Shown: positions 16,803 to 26,780, numbered from the stretch's first letter. The stretch: DNA of 64,000 bases from Mumia xiangluensis (GCF_010994095.1 NZ_WJYO01000001.1:1-64000), one strand, 5' to 3'. The notes: generated by a model from the sequence alone, not told the origin. Numbers and translations: made by a program.

Positions 16803-18482
16803 TCAGCCTCGCCGAAAGATCGTCGCTCGCTTCTGCAGGCGGAGGTCCTCGCGCGAGAACCCCGGCAGGAGCTCCTCCCACATGCGAGCGACCTCCTGCT
16901 CGTCGTTGCGAATCATGTCGTCGAGGACGACCGACACCCGGTCGGCGAACCGGTCCCGCATCATCGGCACCGCCGGGAAACGGGCGTGCACTCCGGTCGC
17001 GGCCGGCGGGCCGTCGACGAGGAGCAGTCCGACATCGGAGAGAGTCTCGAGCGCCGCGGGGTCGTACCAACGGCCGCGGTAGCCGGCCACATCGACCTCG
17101 GTCAGGGGAGCGTCCCGGACCTCGGCAACGTCGCCGAGGCCATGGCGAGCGAGGACGGCTCGCGTCTGCTCCCCGAAACCTTCGTGGTGCTCGAGTGCCA
17201 CGACCTTGCAGTCGAGACCGAAATGGCGGATGGCGAGGCCGAACCAGAGCGTCGAGACACCACTTCCGCACTCCACGATGAGCGACGGCCGGCGCGAGAG
17301 CAGCTCGTCGACGACTACTTCCACCAGATCCGGCGAGGCCGCCCATCCACCCATGGCGGGAACCCTGCCCTCGACAGGGAGCAGAGAGAACAGGTGGATG
17401 GCCGACTGGATCTGGGCGAGCTGAGCGGAGTTCTCGACGGTCCGCCTGCTGACATCCCTGTTCAAGCCCGTCTCGAGTGCCCGGACGGCCGTGGCGGTAC
17501 GAGACTGCCCCACCTCGAGGCGTCGCACCGAGACCTGGAGCTCCTGCCACTCCTCGGCATGCCTGGTCCGTTCGGACTCGAGGTCCTCCGTGAGCTCGGC
17601 GTGCCGCTCTGCCAACATCTCGAGCGCCTTCCGAACGGCATGACGTTGACCCTGCGCGACGGACGCAGCGCGTCGCACTGCCCACAGGACAAGTGCGAGG
17701 GAGGCGACAGCGCCGACGAATGCACAGGCAGCAACGATCCCCGCGCCGATGCCGCCGGCCGCCGCGAGCCAGCCCACCGCAACCGCGACGACGACGAAGG
17801 CCGCAGCACCGGCAACGGCGACGACCGGGCGCCCTCCCAGTCGGCGCACCATCGCCGAGGACGCACGCGAGACGCGCGCAACGCGGGATCGCTCTACCGC
17901 CTCGCGCCGGCGCTCGGCCTTCGCGCGGGCGGCCTTCTCGTTCTTGAGCCGCGCACGGACGCGCTGAGCACGCTCGCGCTGAGCAGCGAGCCGCTCGTTC
18001 TTCACCTCGAGACTGTTGCGCAGGTCGGCCACAACCGACCGCAGGCGCGTGACATCCTCACGCTCACGGCCCACTGCTCGCCGGGGATCATTCATCAGGA
18101 GGCGAGCCCACAGGTCGTCGACCTCGCCCGCCGTCCGCGTCGATCCCACCGACATGGCCACCACCGGCACGTCGCCGAGCCAACCCACGCCATCGACACC
18201 GAGCGGAGCGTACGAGCTCAGATCCCCGTCGAGCCGGCCGAGGTCCACGAAGAGCTGCAGCTGCGGCTCTTCGGCGACGCGCGCGACGGCGAGCCGTACG
18301 AGGTCGGCGGGAAGGCTCCCTGACAGAAGGAAGCCCGACACCACCCCGGCACTGCGGGGAAGCTCGCCGTCGGACACGACGACGTCGTCACAGCTGTCAC
18401 GGAGCTCACCCACGGTCGCCCCAGGCTGGGTCGAGACCACCACGAGCTGCCCTCGGACATGGATGTCGTACCTGCCGTCCAC
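16803..18482 (-). CDS. Membrane-tethered class I SAM-dependent methyltransferase, copy 2
   Basis: Same protein as at 8062-9741: coiled coil, two-helix membrane hairpin, second coiled coil, C-terminal SAM-binding domain with ECGSGVST. The start at 18482 keeps its GAGGAGG ribosome site. Confidence 0.75.
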   Translation of the reverse strand: MDGRYDIHVRGQLVVVSTQPGATVGELRDSCDDVVVSDGELPRSAGVVSGFLLSGSLPADLVRLAVARVAEEPQLQLFVDLGRLDGDLSSYAPLGVDGVGWLGDVPVVAMSVGSTRTAGEVDDLWARLLMNDPRRAVGREREDVTRLRSVVADLRNSLEVKNERLAAQRERAQRVRARLKNEKAARAKAERRREAVERSRVARVSRASSAMVRRLGGRPVVAVAGAAAFVVVAVAVGWLAAAGGIGAGIVAACAFVGAVASLALVLWAVRRAASVAQGQRHAVRKALEMLAERHAELTEDLESERTRHAEEWQELQVSVRRLEVGQSRTATAVRALETGLNRDVSRRTVENSAQLAQIQSAIHLFSLLPVEGRVPAMGGWAASPDLVEVVVDELLSRRPSLIVECGSGVSTLWFGLAIRHFGLDCKVVALEHHEGFGEQTRAVLARHGLGDVAEVRDAPLTEVDVAGYRGRWYDPAALETLSDVGLLLVDGPPAATGVHARFPAVPMMRDRFADRVSVVLDDMIRNDEQEVARMWEELLPGFSREDLRLQKRATIFRRG

Positions 18483-18590
18483 GTGTCCTCCTCGTCGCCG
18501 ACCCGCGAGACTCATCCGGGCCTCGGATAGCATTGCACGGGCCCCGCCGCGGGCCTGACCGGCCCTGCCTCGAAAGCCCCCGGGGGAACT

Positions 18591-20714
18591 GTGACCCAGC
18601 ACGACCGAAGCCATCAGCCGACGGTGACCGTCATCGTCCCGAGCTACCTCGGCGCCAAGCTCCTGCCGACCAGCCTCGGCTCGCTGGCGCGGCAGACCCT
18701 CGCACCACGAGAGTTCGAGGTGGTCGTTGTCCTCAACGGTCCCGAAGACGAGTCACGGACGGCGATCGACGATGTTCGCACCGCGTTCCCTGAGCTCCGC
18801 CTACGCATCGTGGAGGCCTCGACCGCAGGTGCAGGCAACGCGCGCAACCTCGGCCTGGACGCGGCCGCAGGGCGGTCCGTGACGTTCGTCGATGCTGACG
18901 ACGAGGTCACGCCGGGCTACCTGAAGGCGCTGCTCGCGCACGCCGGGCTGGGGATCGTCCCCGTCGCCTCGGTCGCCGACGTCACGGACGGCGGCGCGGC
19001 GCCGACCTTCGACAACTACCTGTCGAACCGCCTCCTGGCCCGGGCCGGCGAGGTGACCGACCCGACGCAGATCCCGTCCTCCCTCGGTTTCGTGGCCGGC
19101 AAGATCATCCCGACCGCGGTGGCACGTGCCAGCAGGTTCGACACGACCCTGCGCAGCGGGGAGGACGTGGTCTACTGGTTCGACGTGTTCGAAGCCGCCC
19201 CGTTCCGGATCCGGCCCGTCGCCCTCGACTCCGACGGTGTCTACCTCCGTCACGTGGTGGCGAACTCGATCTCCCGGCAGGCGCGCTCCTATGACTTCTC
19301 GGTGACTCAGCGGCTCGACGTCATCGAACGGCTCTGGTCCCGACCGGCCGAGGAACCCCGAAGCCGCAAGCTCCGTGCGTCCTTCATCTCCGGGCAGGTC
19401 TCGCTCGTGAATGCCCATCTACGTGTCGAACCGGACGACCACACGAGGGTCGTGGAGGACATCCGGTCCCGCGGGCTCGAGGACGCGATCCCGTGGCGCC
19501 GCCTCAACGCGGGCATTGCGCGCGACCTCGGGATCCTCTACTCGTTCCTCCCCTACGCCGACACCAGTGCACTCGTCGCCGCGCGTCGCATCCGCGATCG
19601 CGGTGTCGTCGTCGACGTCGTGTCCAACAAGATGGGAGCGGACAAACCCACCGACTGGTCCGCAGGCGTCATCGCGCGCGAGAACCTCGACAGGACTTTC
19701 GAGGTCGACGCGCGTACCGCGGCCTTCGAGTGGGGCCCGTTGAAGACGTTCACCCGCCGTGCGCTGGCCAAGGTGGCCGAGTGGGAGGACGAGAAGGGCC
19801 TCTACCGGAGCGTCTACAGCAGGACGATGTGGCCGGGGTCCAACCTCGTCGCCGCCCTGCTGAAGCTCCGCCGACCGGAGATCCGCTGGATCGCGGAGTT
19901 CTCCGACCCCCAGCTCTTCAACGCGTACGGGCAGCGTCGCGTCGGTCAAGCGAGCACCGACTCCCTGTGGAAGGAGCTTGCCGCCGGGCTGGCATCGGCA
20001 GGCGTGGACGCGCCCGCTGACCGCAACATCCCCCATCTCGTGGAGCTCCTGGCCTACGCGCTCGCGGACGAGATCGTCTTCACCAATCAGCACCAACGCA
20101 CGTTCATGCTCGACTACCTTCCCGAGCAGCAGCTGGTCGAGCGCGTTCTGGAACGCTCACGGGTCTCGCACCACCCGACGCTCCCCGAGTCCTTCTACCA
20201 CCGCGTCGACGGTGAGTACCCGCTCGAGCCGGGTTTGCTCAACATGGCCTACTTCGGCGCCTTCTACGCCACGCGTGGCCTTACTGAGGTCGTCGAGGCG
20301 CTGAAGGCGCTGACGCCTGCCGAACGGACGAAGGTTCGCCTGCACGTGTTCACGTCGGATCCCGCGACCCTGTCACAGGAGCTCGAGGCACACGGTCTGA
20401 CGGACGTCGTCACTGCAAACCCGTACGTCTCCTACTTCGCATTCCTCGAGCTGACCACCCGCATGGACGTCCTTCTCGTCAACGACGCCCGGACTCGCGA
20501 CCACTACGACGTCAATCCGTTCCTGCCATCGAAGTGGTCCGACTACGCAGGCAGTGGCAGCGACGTCTGGGCCGTCGTCGAGGAAGGCAGCATCTTGTCG
20601 ACGATGCCGACGGCCTACCGGTCGCCTCTCGGCGATCCCGGGGCCGCCGTCGCCGCGGTGCGCCGGATGCTCGCAGATCGCGGTCTCGCGGACGCGCCGG
20701 ACCTCACTCGTTGA
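18591..20714 (+). CDS. Two-domain glycosyltransferase (GT2 plus GT4-like), full length
   Basis: A 707-residue protein starting at a GTG with GGGGGA in front. Residues 10-300 are a GT2 domain: TVIVPSYLGAKLL, VVVLNGPED, GAGNARNLG and VDADDEV. From about residue 340 a second Rossmann-like part begins (VVVDVVSNKMGADKP), with WIAEFSDPQ, an EIVFTNQHQ strand, FGAFYATRGL, and a C-terminal DVLLVNDA segment; this looks like a GT-B/GT4-type fold of the sort seen in actinobacterial wall-polymer loci. I infer two successive sugar transfers by one polypeptide. Its 3' end overlaps the convergent gene by 11 bases. It is the intact parent of the truncated copy at 9850. Confidence 0.75.
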   Translation: MTQHDRSHQPTVTVIVPSYLGAKLLPTSLGSLARQTLAPREFEVVVVLNGPEDESRTAIDDVRTAFPELRLRIVEASTAGAGNARNLGLDAAAGRSVTFVDADDEVTPGYLKALLAHAGLGIVPVASVADVTDGGAAPTFDNYLSNRLLARAGEVTDPTQIPSSLGFVAGKIIPTAVARASRFDTTLRSGEDVVYWFDVFEAAPFRIRPVALDSDGVYLRHVVANSISRQARSYDFSVTQRLDVIERLWSRPAEEPRSRKLRASFISGQVSLVNAHLRVEPDDHTRVVEDIRSRGLEDAIPWRRLNAGIARDLGILYSFLPYADTSALVAARRIRDRGVVVDVVSNKMGADKPTDWSAGVIARENLDRTFEVDARTAAFEWGPLKTFTRRALAKVAEWEDEKGLYRSVYSRTMWPGSNLVAALLKLRRPEIRWIAEFSDPQLFNAYGQRRVGQASTDSLWKELAAGLASAGVDAPADRNIPHLVELLAYALADEIVFTNQHQRTFMLDYLPEQQLVERVLERSRVSHHPTLPESFYHRVDGEYPLEPGLLNMAYFGAFYATRGLTEVVEALKALTPAERTKVRLHVFTSDPATLSQELEAHGLTDVVTANPYVSYFAFLELTTRMDVLLVNDARTRDHYDVNPFLPSKWSDYAGSGSDVWAVVEEGSILSTMPTAYRSPLGDPGAAVAAVRRMLADRGLADAPDLTR

Positions 20715-23304
20715 GGTCGGGCGCGCGGTACTTCCGCGCGGACCCCTCGATCGCGGCGACGACGCGCTCGCGGCAGCGCCCGTCCCGCTGGGGGAACGTC
20801 GCCGCGACCCGGTCGAGGTAGAGCTGGTCGGGAGCGTGTCCGCGGTCGACGATGTCGACCGCGGCGGCGACCGCGGCGTCCGCGGTCTCGGTGACCGGTC
20901 CGAAGCCGTCCCGGTCGTACTCAAAGTAGCCGGCCCGTCCGACGTGCCCGCCCTGCGTCATGCGCTCTCGGTCGAACTGGAAGTACACGACCGGCCGGTC
21001 GAGGTAGGCAGCATTGAAGGCGACCGAGGAGTAGTCCGTCACCAGGACGGCGGACCGGGCGAACAGCTCACGGACGTCGCGGCCCTCGAAGCTCATGACC
21101 TCGACGTGGTCCGGAAGGTCGAGTCGGCCCGCCAGCACGTCCATGTTCGGGTGCGGGAGGAACGCCACCTTGAGACCGTGCCGGGCTGCCGCGTCGGCCA
21201 GCTCCTTCGACCGCAGGACGGCCAACCACTCCTGTACGTAGTCGGTCTCCTCGATGCCGTCGATGAGGTCCCGTCGTTGAGAGCCGCGCTTGAGCGGAGG
21301 AACCAGCCAGACGCGCCAGGTCGGGCACACCAGCACGAGGTCCCGCTCATCGGGTCCGAACCGCTGGCCCTGCTCGAACAACAGGTCGAACCGCGGAAGA
21401 CCGGTCAGCTTCGTCTCTCGCTCGGTGTAGATGTACGGGGTGTCGTCCCCGACGATCGAGTCGTGCTCCTGCTGGGTGCTGGTGATGAACACGTCGAGCG
21501 GTCGGTGGTTGAGCCAGCTGGACAGGTCGTCCTTGATCACTCCGTGCTGCAGGAAGGTGAACCGGTAGGCGGGCGTCGCGAGCGCCGTGATCGCCGGCGG
21601 ACGACACACCGCGATGTCAGCGTGCGACGACACCAGGTGCCGGCAGTTGAGCATCAAGATCTTCCACAGCACGGAGCCGTGCGCGACCACCCGGCGCCCG
21701 TACGCTGCACGCAGGCGCTTCCAGTCAGGCGTTCCTCGCTGGACGGTGAAGTACGCGTCGATGTCCTGGCGGTTCTCGCGGACGTACTGGAAGAGATGCT
21801 CGGCACTGTCATCAGCGTTGTGGATGCGGTCCATCAGCACCCACGAGCTCCGGAGCCTCCGGCTCACGGGCCGGCTTCTGGCCACACGGAGGAGAAGCCG
21901 GTCGCGCCAGGCCATGGCGTTCGCACCGCCGGAAGCCTTCCGGCGAGGCTGCAGCGCCTGTCGGAGGCGCGAAGGCGAGAGCGTCCTTGCCGGGACCGGT
22001 GGCTGCGCGAACCGGAGCTCACGCACACGACCGGCGACAACCAGACGCAGCGCCCGCGTGGCCGGCACCCAGTGGAGGCGCTCCCGCAGCAACGGACGAC
22101 CGTGGTAGTAGAGCGCGCGGACCTTCGTGTAGGCCGGTGGCGTGGCTTCACCGCCCGACAGGATCTCGTCGTCAGGCGCCTCCCCGGTGAACCGATAGGC
22201 GATGCGGACCAGACCCTGTCGGGAGTCGAGCCGCTCGGCGAGGGCGTACGAGGAGATCCAGGGCTCTTCCCGGTAGGCGTGCAGGAGAACGTCGCGAGAG
22301 GCTCCCCGAAGGGGCACGAGCGAGAACGATTGCACCACCTCGGGATCGAGAAAGTCGACGATCTGGGTCATCAGGGCGTGGAACTCGTCGGCCTGGGCGG
22401 ACGGGGCGACCACCTTCGAACCCGAGTCCTCGGCCGCGAAGTAGTAGCTGAGCTCGTACACGACGAAGTTCTGAAGCCACTCGGGAACATGTCCGAGGTC
22501 GCGCTTCGCCGTCTCGAGGGCATCGAGGTAGCCGTGGCGGAGGACGGCCGTGAACCTGCCGGGATGCCGCTGCGAGCTCTGCAACGTGGAGCTCTGGTCG
22601 CTGCGCTTGCGGTACTGGTAGCGCGCAGTCGCCAGGAACGCCACCGTCGGTTCCGGCGTGAGCAGCAGGTAGCGGCAGCTGAAGTGACCGTCCTCGAAGT
22701 TGGGGCGGATCCGGTGGTCGAACCGCAAGCCGCTCTCACGGAGCCGGTCGACGCGATAGAAGGCGGCCGGTGCACTGCCGTGGAAGTGGTCGGGAAACGT
22801 CGTCAATCGCCGTGCGCGGTCACCAGCTGCGAAATGACGGCGCAGCGGGTGCTTGTCCGCGACATTGCCCGTGGAGTCGTTGAGAAGGACACGGTTGGTA
22901 GCCACCATGTCGATATCGTCACGACCGTCGAGGAAGTCGACGACGCTGCGGATGTAGCCGGGCTCGAGGATGTCGTCGGGGTCGGGAAACGTGACCCACT
23001 CGCCGAGCGCGACCTCGAGACCCGCATTGCGTGCGGCGCCCTGGCCGGCGTTCTGCTGGGTGAGGACACGCACCGTCCCAGGCCGTCTGCTCTCCCAGGC
23101 GCGGAGATCCGCGAGGGTCTCGTCGTTCGACCCGTCATCGACCATCACGACTTCGAGGAGCCCTGGGTTCTCAGCCATCTGAACCTCGACGGAGGCGATG
23201 AAGTCGGGGAGGTAGCGTGCCACGTCGTACGCGGCAGAGACCATCGAGAACCGTGGTCGCGGTGAACCGTCCACTCGGACAAGACCTTCCGTCGGAATTC
23301 GCAC
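20704..23304 (-). CDS. Bifunctional GT2 glycosyltransferase / CDP-glycerol glycerophosphotransferase
   Basis: An 866-residue fusion. Residues 18-240 are a GT2 domain (FSMVSAAYDVARYLP, VMVDDGSNDET, GQGAARNAG, FPDPDDI). Residues about 480-860 are a glycerophosphotransferase domain of the LQHGV sub-type: FLQHGVIKDD near 581, TGLPRFD, LVCPTWRVW and TDYSSVAFN near 755. Fusions like this are known in capsule and teichoic acid loci, where one protein adds a sugar and a glycerol phosphate. The start is uncertain: GTG 23304 has no ribosome site, while GTG 23274 has GGAAGG about ten bases upstream; both precede the GT2 fold. A TACGAT box at 23342-23337 could be its promoter. It follows the dehydrogenase gene by 110 bases on the same strand. 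Confidence 0.8.
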   Translation of the reverse strand: MRIPTEGLVRVDGSPRPRFSMVSAAYDVARYLPDFIASVEVQMAENPGLLEVVMVDDGSNDETLADLRAWESRRPGTVRVLTQQNAGQGAARNAGLEVALGEWVTFPDPDDILEPGYIRSVVDFLDGRDDIDMVATNRVLLNDSTGNVADKHPLRRHFAAGDRARRLTTFPDHFHGSAPAAFYRVDRLRESGLRFDHRIRPNFEDGHFSCRYLLLTPEPTVAFLATARYQYRKRSDQSSTLQSSQRHPGRFTAVLRHGYLDALETAKRDLGHVPEWLQNFVVYELSYYFAAEDSGSKVVAPSAQADEFHALMTQIVDFLDPEVVQSFSLVPLRGASRDVLLHAYREEPWISSYALAERLDSRQGLVRIAYRFTGEAPDDEILSGGEATPPAYTKVRALYYHGRPLLRERLHWVPATRALRLVVAGRVRELRFAQPPVPARTLSPSRLRQALQPRRKASGGANAMAWRDRLLLRVARSRPVSRRLRSSWVLMDRIHNADDSAEHLFQYVRENRQDIDAYFTVQRGTPDWKRLRAAYGRRVVAHGSVLWKILMLNCRHLVSSHADIAVCRPPAITALATPAYRFTFLQHGVIKDDLSSWLNHRPLDVFITSTQQEHDSIVGDDTPYIYTERETKLTGLPRFDLLFEQGQRFGPDERDLVLVCPTWRVWLVPPLKRGSQRRDLIDGIEETDYVQEWLAVLRSKELADAAARHGLKVAFLPHPNMDVLAGRLDLPDHVEVMSFEGRDVRELFARSAVLVTDYSSVAFNAAYLDRPVVYFQFDRERMTQGGHVGRAGYFEYDRDGFGPVTETADAAVAAAVDIVDRGHAPDQLYLDRVAATFPQRDGRCRERVVAAIEGSARKYRAPDLNE

Positions 23305-23414
23305 AGGGGGCCGGCAGCGCGGCCGGACGAGGGTCGATCGTACCTACCCGCTCGACGACGCCCAGCATCGGCACGCGAGGGCCCGCGTGCCCACGATGCA
23401 CCCGGGCCGCTGCG

Positions 23415-24674
23415 TCAGAGGCGTTCGACTCCTGGCTCGTCGACGACACCACGCAGGTCCAGGAAGCGGCGTGCCGCCTCTGCCAGGGCACGGAGGTCGA
23501 AGCCTGCGTGGTTCTGGACGAGCACCACGACATCCGCAGTGGCGGCGGCCTCGAGGAGCGACTCGCCCCCGACCGGACGGGCCCCTTCCACCTCCCAGTC
23601 GTCGACGTACAGGTCGTGGTAGCTCAACGATGCCCCCTGGGCGAGCAGCTGCTCGGCGAGGGGCTTCGCGGGGGTCTCACGCTGGTCGGCGATGTCCGGC
23701 TTGTAGGTGATACCGAGAAGCAGGACCTGGGCCCCCCGCAGGGCGATGGCGTCGTGGTTGAGCAGGTCCTGGATGCGCTGGACGACGTAGCGCGGCATCC
23801 CGGCGTTGATCTCCTGCGCGAGCTCGACGAAGCGGAACGGGTAGCCGAGCTGCTCCTTGACGCGGTGCGAGAGGTAGTTGGGGTCGATCGGGATGCAGTG
23901 TCCTCCGACGCCGGGGCCTGGCCGGAAGGCCTGGAAGCCGAACGGCTTGGTCGCGGCCAGGTCGATGACGTTCCAGAAGTCGATGCCGAGCTCGTGAGAG
24001 AACCGTGCCATCTCGTTGACGAGCGCGATGTTGACGTGGCGATAGGTGTTCTCCAGCAGCTTCGCCATCTCGGCCTCGCGGGTGCCCCTTGCGGGAACGA
24101 CCTGCTCGACGAGCTGCGCGTAGAAGGCTGTGGCCTGCTTGCCGCACTGATCGGTGAGGCCGCCGACGACCTTGGGTGTGTTGGCGATGGTGAAGGTCTG
24201 GTTGCCGGGATCGACTCGCTCGGGCGAGAACGCGAGCGCGAAGTCCTCGCCGGCCATCAGGCCGGACCGCTCCTCGAGAACCGGGCGGAGGACCTCATCG
24301 GTCGTCCCCGGGTAGGTCGTCGACTCGAGGACCACGAGGGTGCCCTTCGTCAGGTGCTCGCCGATCGCGCGCCCTGCGGACAGCACGGCCCCCAGGTCGG
24401 GGCCCCCTGCCGGGCCCAGCGGGGTGGGAACGCAGATGACCACGGTGTCGGCCGTCGCCACTACGGAGCTGTCCGTCGTCGCTCGGAAGCCGCCGTCGAG
24501 CATCTCGGAGATCTCAGCATCGCTCAGGTCGTCGACGTGCGAGACGCCGGCGCTCAGGCCCTCGACGACTCGGCGCGACGTATCGAGCCCGATGACGTCC
24601 AAGCCCTTGCGGACGGCCTGCTGTGCCAGGGGCAGGCCAACATAGCCCATACCCACGATGACTAGAGTGGTCAA
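23415..24674 (-). CDS. wecC: UDP-N-acetyl-D-mannosaminuronate / UDP-GlcNAc 6-dehydrogenase family
   Basis: A 419-residue NAD-dependent sugar-nucleotide dehydrogenase. It has an N-terminal Rossmann fold (VIVGMGYVGLPLA), ESTTYPGTT, a central helical domain and GPGVGGHCIPIDPNYL, whose Cys is the catalytic nucleophile that oxidises C6 to a carboxylate. In this family the substrate is UDP-ManNAc or UDP-GlcNAc. The divergent neighbour is a UDP-GlcNAc 2-epimerase, so the pair most simply makes UDP-ManNAcA, as in teichuronic or enterobacterial common antigen synthesis. The start is TTG 24674 with GAGG seven bases ahead. The two start codons face each other across 80 bases, so both promoters must sit there. 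WbpA (UDP-GlcNAcA) activity is an alternative. Confidence 0.88.
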   Translation of the reverse strand: MTTLVIVGMGYVGLPLAQQAVRKGLDVIGLDTSRRVVEGLSAGVSHVDDLSDAEISEMLDGGFRATTDSSVVATADTVVICVPTPLGPAGGPDLGAVLSAGRAIGEHLTKGTLVVLESTTYPGTTDEVLRPVLEERSGLMAGEDFALAFSPERVDPGNQTFTIANTPKVVGGLTDQCGKQATAFYAQLVEQVVPARGTREAEMAKLLENTYRHVNIALVNEMARFSHELGIDFWNVIDLAATKPFGFQAFRPGPGVGGHCIPIDPNYLSHRVKEQLGYPFRFVELAQEINAGMPRYVVQRIQDLLNHDAIALRGAQVLLLGITYKPDIADQRETPAKPLAEQLLAQGASLSYHDLYVDDWEVEGARPVGGESLLEAAATADVVVLVQNHAGFDLRALAEAARRFLDLRGVVDEPGVERL

Positions 24675-24754
24675 CTCAGAACCTCTTTCGCTGTGTCGCG
24701 CCCAAGTCTGACACAGTGCCCCACCCCGCCCTCACGTCCAGCCCAGAAGGAACC

Positions 24755-25834
24755 ATGTCAGACCTCGTCATGCACATCACCGGTGCGCGGCCGAACTTTC
24801 CCAAGGCTGCTCCGGTCGTCGCCGCGCTCGCAGAGCGTGGGGTTGCGCAGAAGCTCGTCCACACCGGCCAGCACTACGACGACAACATGTCCGCCGTGTT
24901 CTTCCGCGAGCTCGGACTCCCGCATCCCGATGTGAACCTGGGAGTCGGCTCGGGTAGCCACGCGTCGCAGACTGCTGCGATCATGACCGCGCTCGAGGCC
25001 GTGGTGCTGGAGGACCGTCCAACACTGGTCATGGTCTACGGCGACGTCAACTCCACACTTGCTGCCGCGCTCGTCGCTTCCAAGCTGGGCATCGGGATCG
25101 CGCACGTCGAGGCGGGCCTTCGGTCCTTCGACTGGACGATGCCCGAGGAGATCAACCGGGTGGTGACGGACCGTCTGGCGGACCGCCTCTACGCCACGAG
25201 CGCTGACGCGGTCGCCCACCTGGGCAACGAGGGCGTCTCCGCCGACAAGATCCGCCTGGTGGGCAACCCCATGATCGACACACTGCTGGCCCACCGCGAC
25301 AGGTTCGACGGCTCACGGGTGCGCGACGAGCTCGGTCTCGCCGACAGGTACGGCGTCGCAACCCTTCACCGCCCGGGCAACGTGGACGATCCGGCAGCTC
25401 TCAAGCCGCTCGTCGAGGCGCTCACCTCGGTCGCCGACGAGATCGACATCGTGCTGCCGGTTCACCCCCGCGGCGCCGCACGCCTGGAGCAGTCGGGCCT
25501 CTTGGCGCATCCACGGGTCCACGCCGTCGATCCTGTCGGCTACACCGAGTTCCTCGGGCTGGTCGCCGACTCCGCGCTCGTCGTCACCGACTCCGGCGGC
25601 ATCCAGGAGGAGACGACCGTTCTCGGCGTCCCCTGCCTGACTCTTCGTCCGAACACCGAGCGCCCGGTCACCATCACGGACGGTACCAACCAGCTGGTGA
25701 ATCCTCAGTCCCTGCCGGCCGCAGCCGCCAAGGCGCTCGCCGCTGGTCGCCCGACCACGTGGCCCGTTCCGCCGCTCTGGGACGGCCACGCGGGGGAACG
25801 CATCGCCCGCGACGTGGTGAACATGCTCGACTGA
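24755..25834 (+). CDS. wecB: UDP-N-acetylglucosamine 2-epimerase (non-hydrolysing)
   Basis: A 359-residue cytoplasmic epimerase interconverting UDP-GlcNAc and UDP-ManNAc. Family motifs are all present: TGARPNFPKAAP near the N-terminus, HTGQHYDDNMS, HVEAGLRSFD, TLHRPGNVD and the UDP-binding SGGIQEETTVLG. ATG 24755 is chosen over an in-frame start at 24716 because AGAAGGA lies just ahead of it. It is divergent from the dehydrogenase gene, consistent with one UDP-ManNAcA pathway; the ManNAc unit could also serve as part of a teichoic acid linkage unit. Confidence 0.92.
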   Translation: MSDLVMHITGARPNFPKAAPVVAALAERGVAQKLVHTGQHYDDNMSAVFFRELGLPHPDVNLGVGSGSHASQTAAIMTALEAVVLEDRPTLVMVYGDVNSTLAAALVASKLGIGIAHVEAGLRSFDWTMPEEINRVVTDRLADRLYATSADAVAHLGNEGVSADKIRLVGNPMIDTLLAHRDRFDGSRVRDELGLADRYGVATLHRPGNVDDPAALKPLVEALTSVADEIDIVLPVHPRGAARLEQSGLLAHPRVHAVDPVGYTEFLGLVADSALVVTDSGGIQEETTVLGVPCLTLRPNTERPVTITDGTNQLVNPQSLPAAAAKALAAGRPTTWPVPPLWDGHAGERIARDVVNMLD

Positions 25835-25912
25835 GACCTGCCGAGCGGCTTCCCACCTCCCGTGGTTCGTGGGTACTGTGATCCGAATTCCTACCCCTGG
25901 GACGGAGTCCAC

Positions 25913-26779
25913 GTGAGCTCGACCGTTAAGCGAACCGCGACAAGGATCGTCAAACCGATCGTCGGCGACAAGACTTGGCAGCGGCTTCGGCGACTCGGGG
26001 GTGCGCCTCAACCCCAGCCGCCTGCGGTGTCTTCGCGTTCGCAGGCGCCTCCGCCGTCACCTCCCCCCTCGGGCGCGACTGTCGATGCATCGACTGCACG
26101 AGCGTGGTTCGAGCGACGCCGTCCCACGTACGTCCACCTGGCCAAGAGCGTCCAGCCCTATGTGCCGGTCGACGGCGTCGTGTTCGACGTCGGCGGCAAT
26201 ATCGGATTCTTCACCGAGGTTCTGGCCGAGACGGTGGGTTTCCGCGGCACGGTCCATCTGTTCGAGCCGCTCCGCAACCTTGCCGACCTCTGCACAGAGA
26301 ATCTCTCGGGCAAGGCCTACACACCGATCGTTCACGCCTACGGTCTCGGCGCACAGGACGAGTCAACCGAGATCTTCGTCGCCGCCGACGGGAACCTGGG
26401 CTGGAACACTCTGATCGCTGACAAGACGCAGCCGGAGATGACGACGACACCGATCGCGATCCGCGCATTCGACGGCACAGGGATCAAGGATGTCCCGGAC
26501 TTCGTCAAGATCGACGTCGAGGGCGCGGAATACCTTGTCCTCCGCGGGCTCCTCCCGGCGCTGCAGACGTGGGAGACCCTCCCGGTGATTCTCTGCGAGA
26601 TCGGCTGGGGAGAGAGCCACCCGGCTTGGGACGAGGAGCTGGCAGTCTTCGACGAGCTCGCCAAGCTCGGCTACAGCGCCCAGGATCTCGACGGCGGGCC
26701 GATCGAGGTCGCCGCGATCAGGAAGACGACGGACGTTCTGCTCGTCCCCGGAGATCCGGCAGCGCAGACCGCCGAGTGA
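25913..26779 (+). CDS. FkbM-family methyltransferase
   Basis: A 288-residue SAM-dependent methyltransferase of the FkbM type. VVFDVGGNIGFFTE is the SAM-binding loop, HLFEPL the second strand, and VKIDVEGAEYLVL the family's hallmark metal/substrate motif. The first 60 residues are a basic, Pro-rich linker without a clear fold. GTG 25913 has a GGACGGAG stretch in front; an upstream start at 25862 would add 17 poorly supported residues. Members of this family O-methylate sugars in exopolysaccharides and antibiotics. It lies 78 bases after the epimerase gene and ends at a strong bidirectional terminator. Confidence 0.85.
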   Translation: MSSTVKRTATRIVKPIVGDKTWQRLRRLGGAPQPQPPAVSSRSQAPPPSPPPSGATVDASTARAWFERRRPTYVHLAKSVQPYVPVDGVVFDVGGNIGFFTEVLAETVGFRGTVHLFEPLRNLADLCTENLSGKAYTPIVHAYGLGAQDESTEIFVAADGNLGWNTLIADKTQPEMTTTPIAIRAFDGTGIKDVPDFVKIDVEGAEYLVLRGLLPALQTWETLPVILCEIGWGESHPAWDEELAVFDELAKLGYSAQDLDGGPIEVAAIRKTTDVLLVPGDPAAQTAE

Positions 26780-26780
26780 C

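Larger units (their letters stand above)
10945..19685. repeat. 8,741-bp tandem duplication, copy 2
   Basis: Exact second copy of 2204-10944, followed by the shared CTCGA at 19686-19690 and then unique DNA. The copy carries the only full-length version of the glycosyltransferase gene that ends the unit, because that gene continues into the unique DNA. Confidence 0.95.

Noticed and set aside
20554-23265. A 903-codon open frame on the plus strand
   Set aside because: It is antisense to the GT2/TagF-like gene on the minus strand, which has full family motifs; long antisense frames are expected at this GC content.
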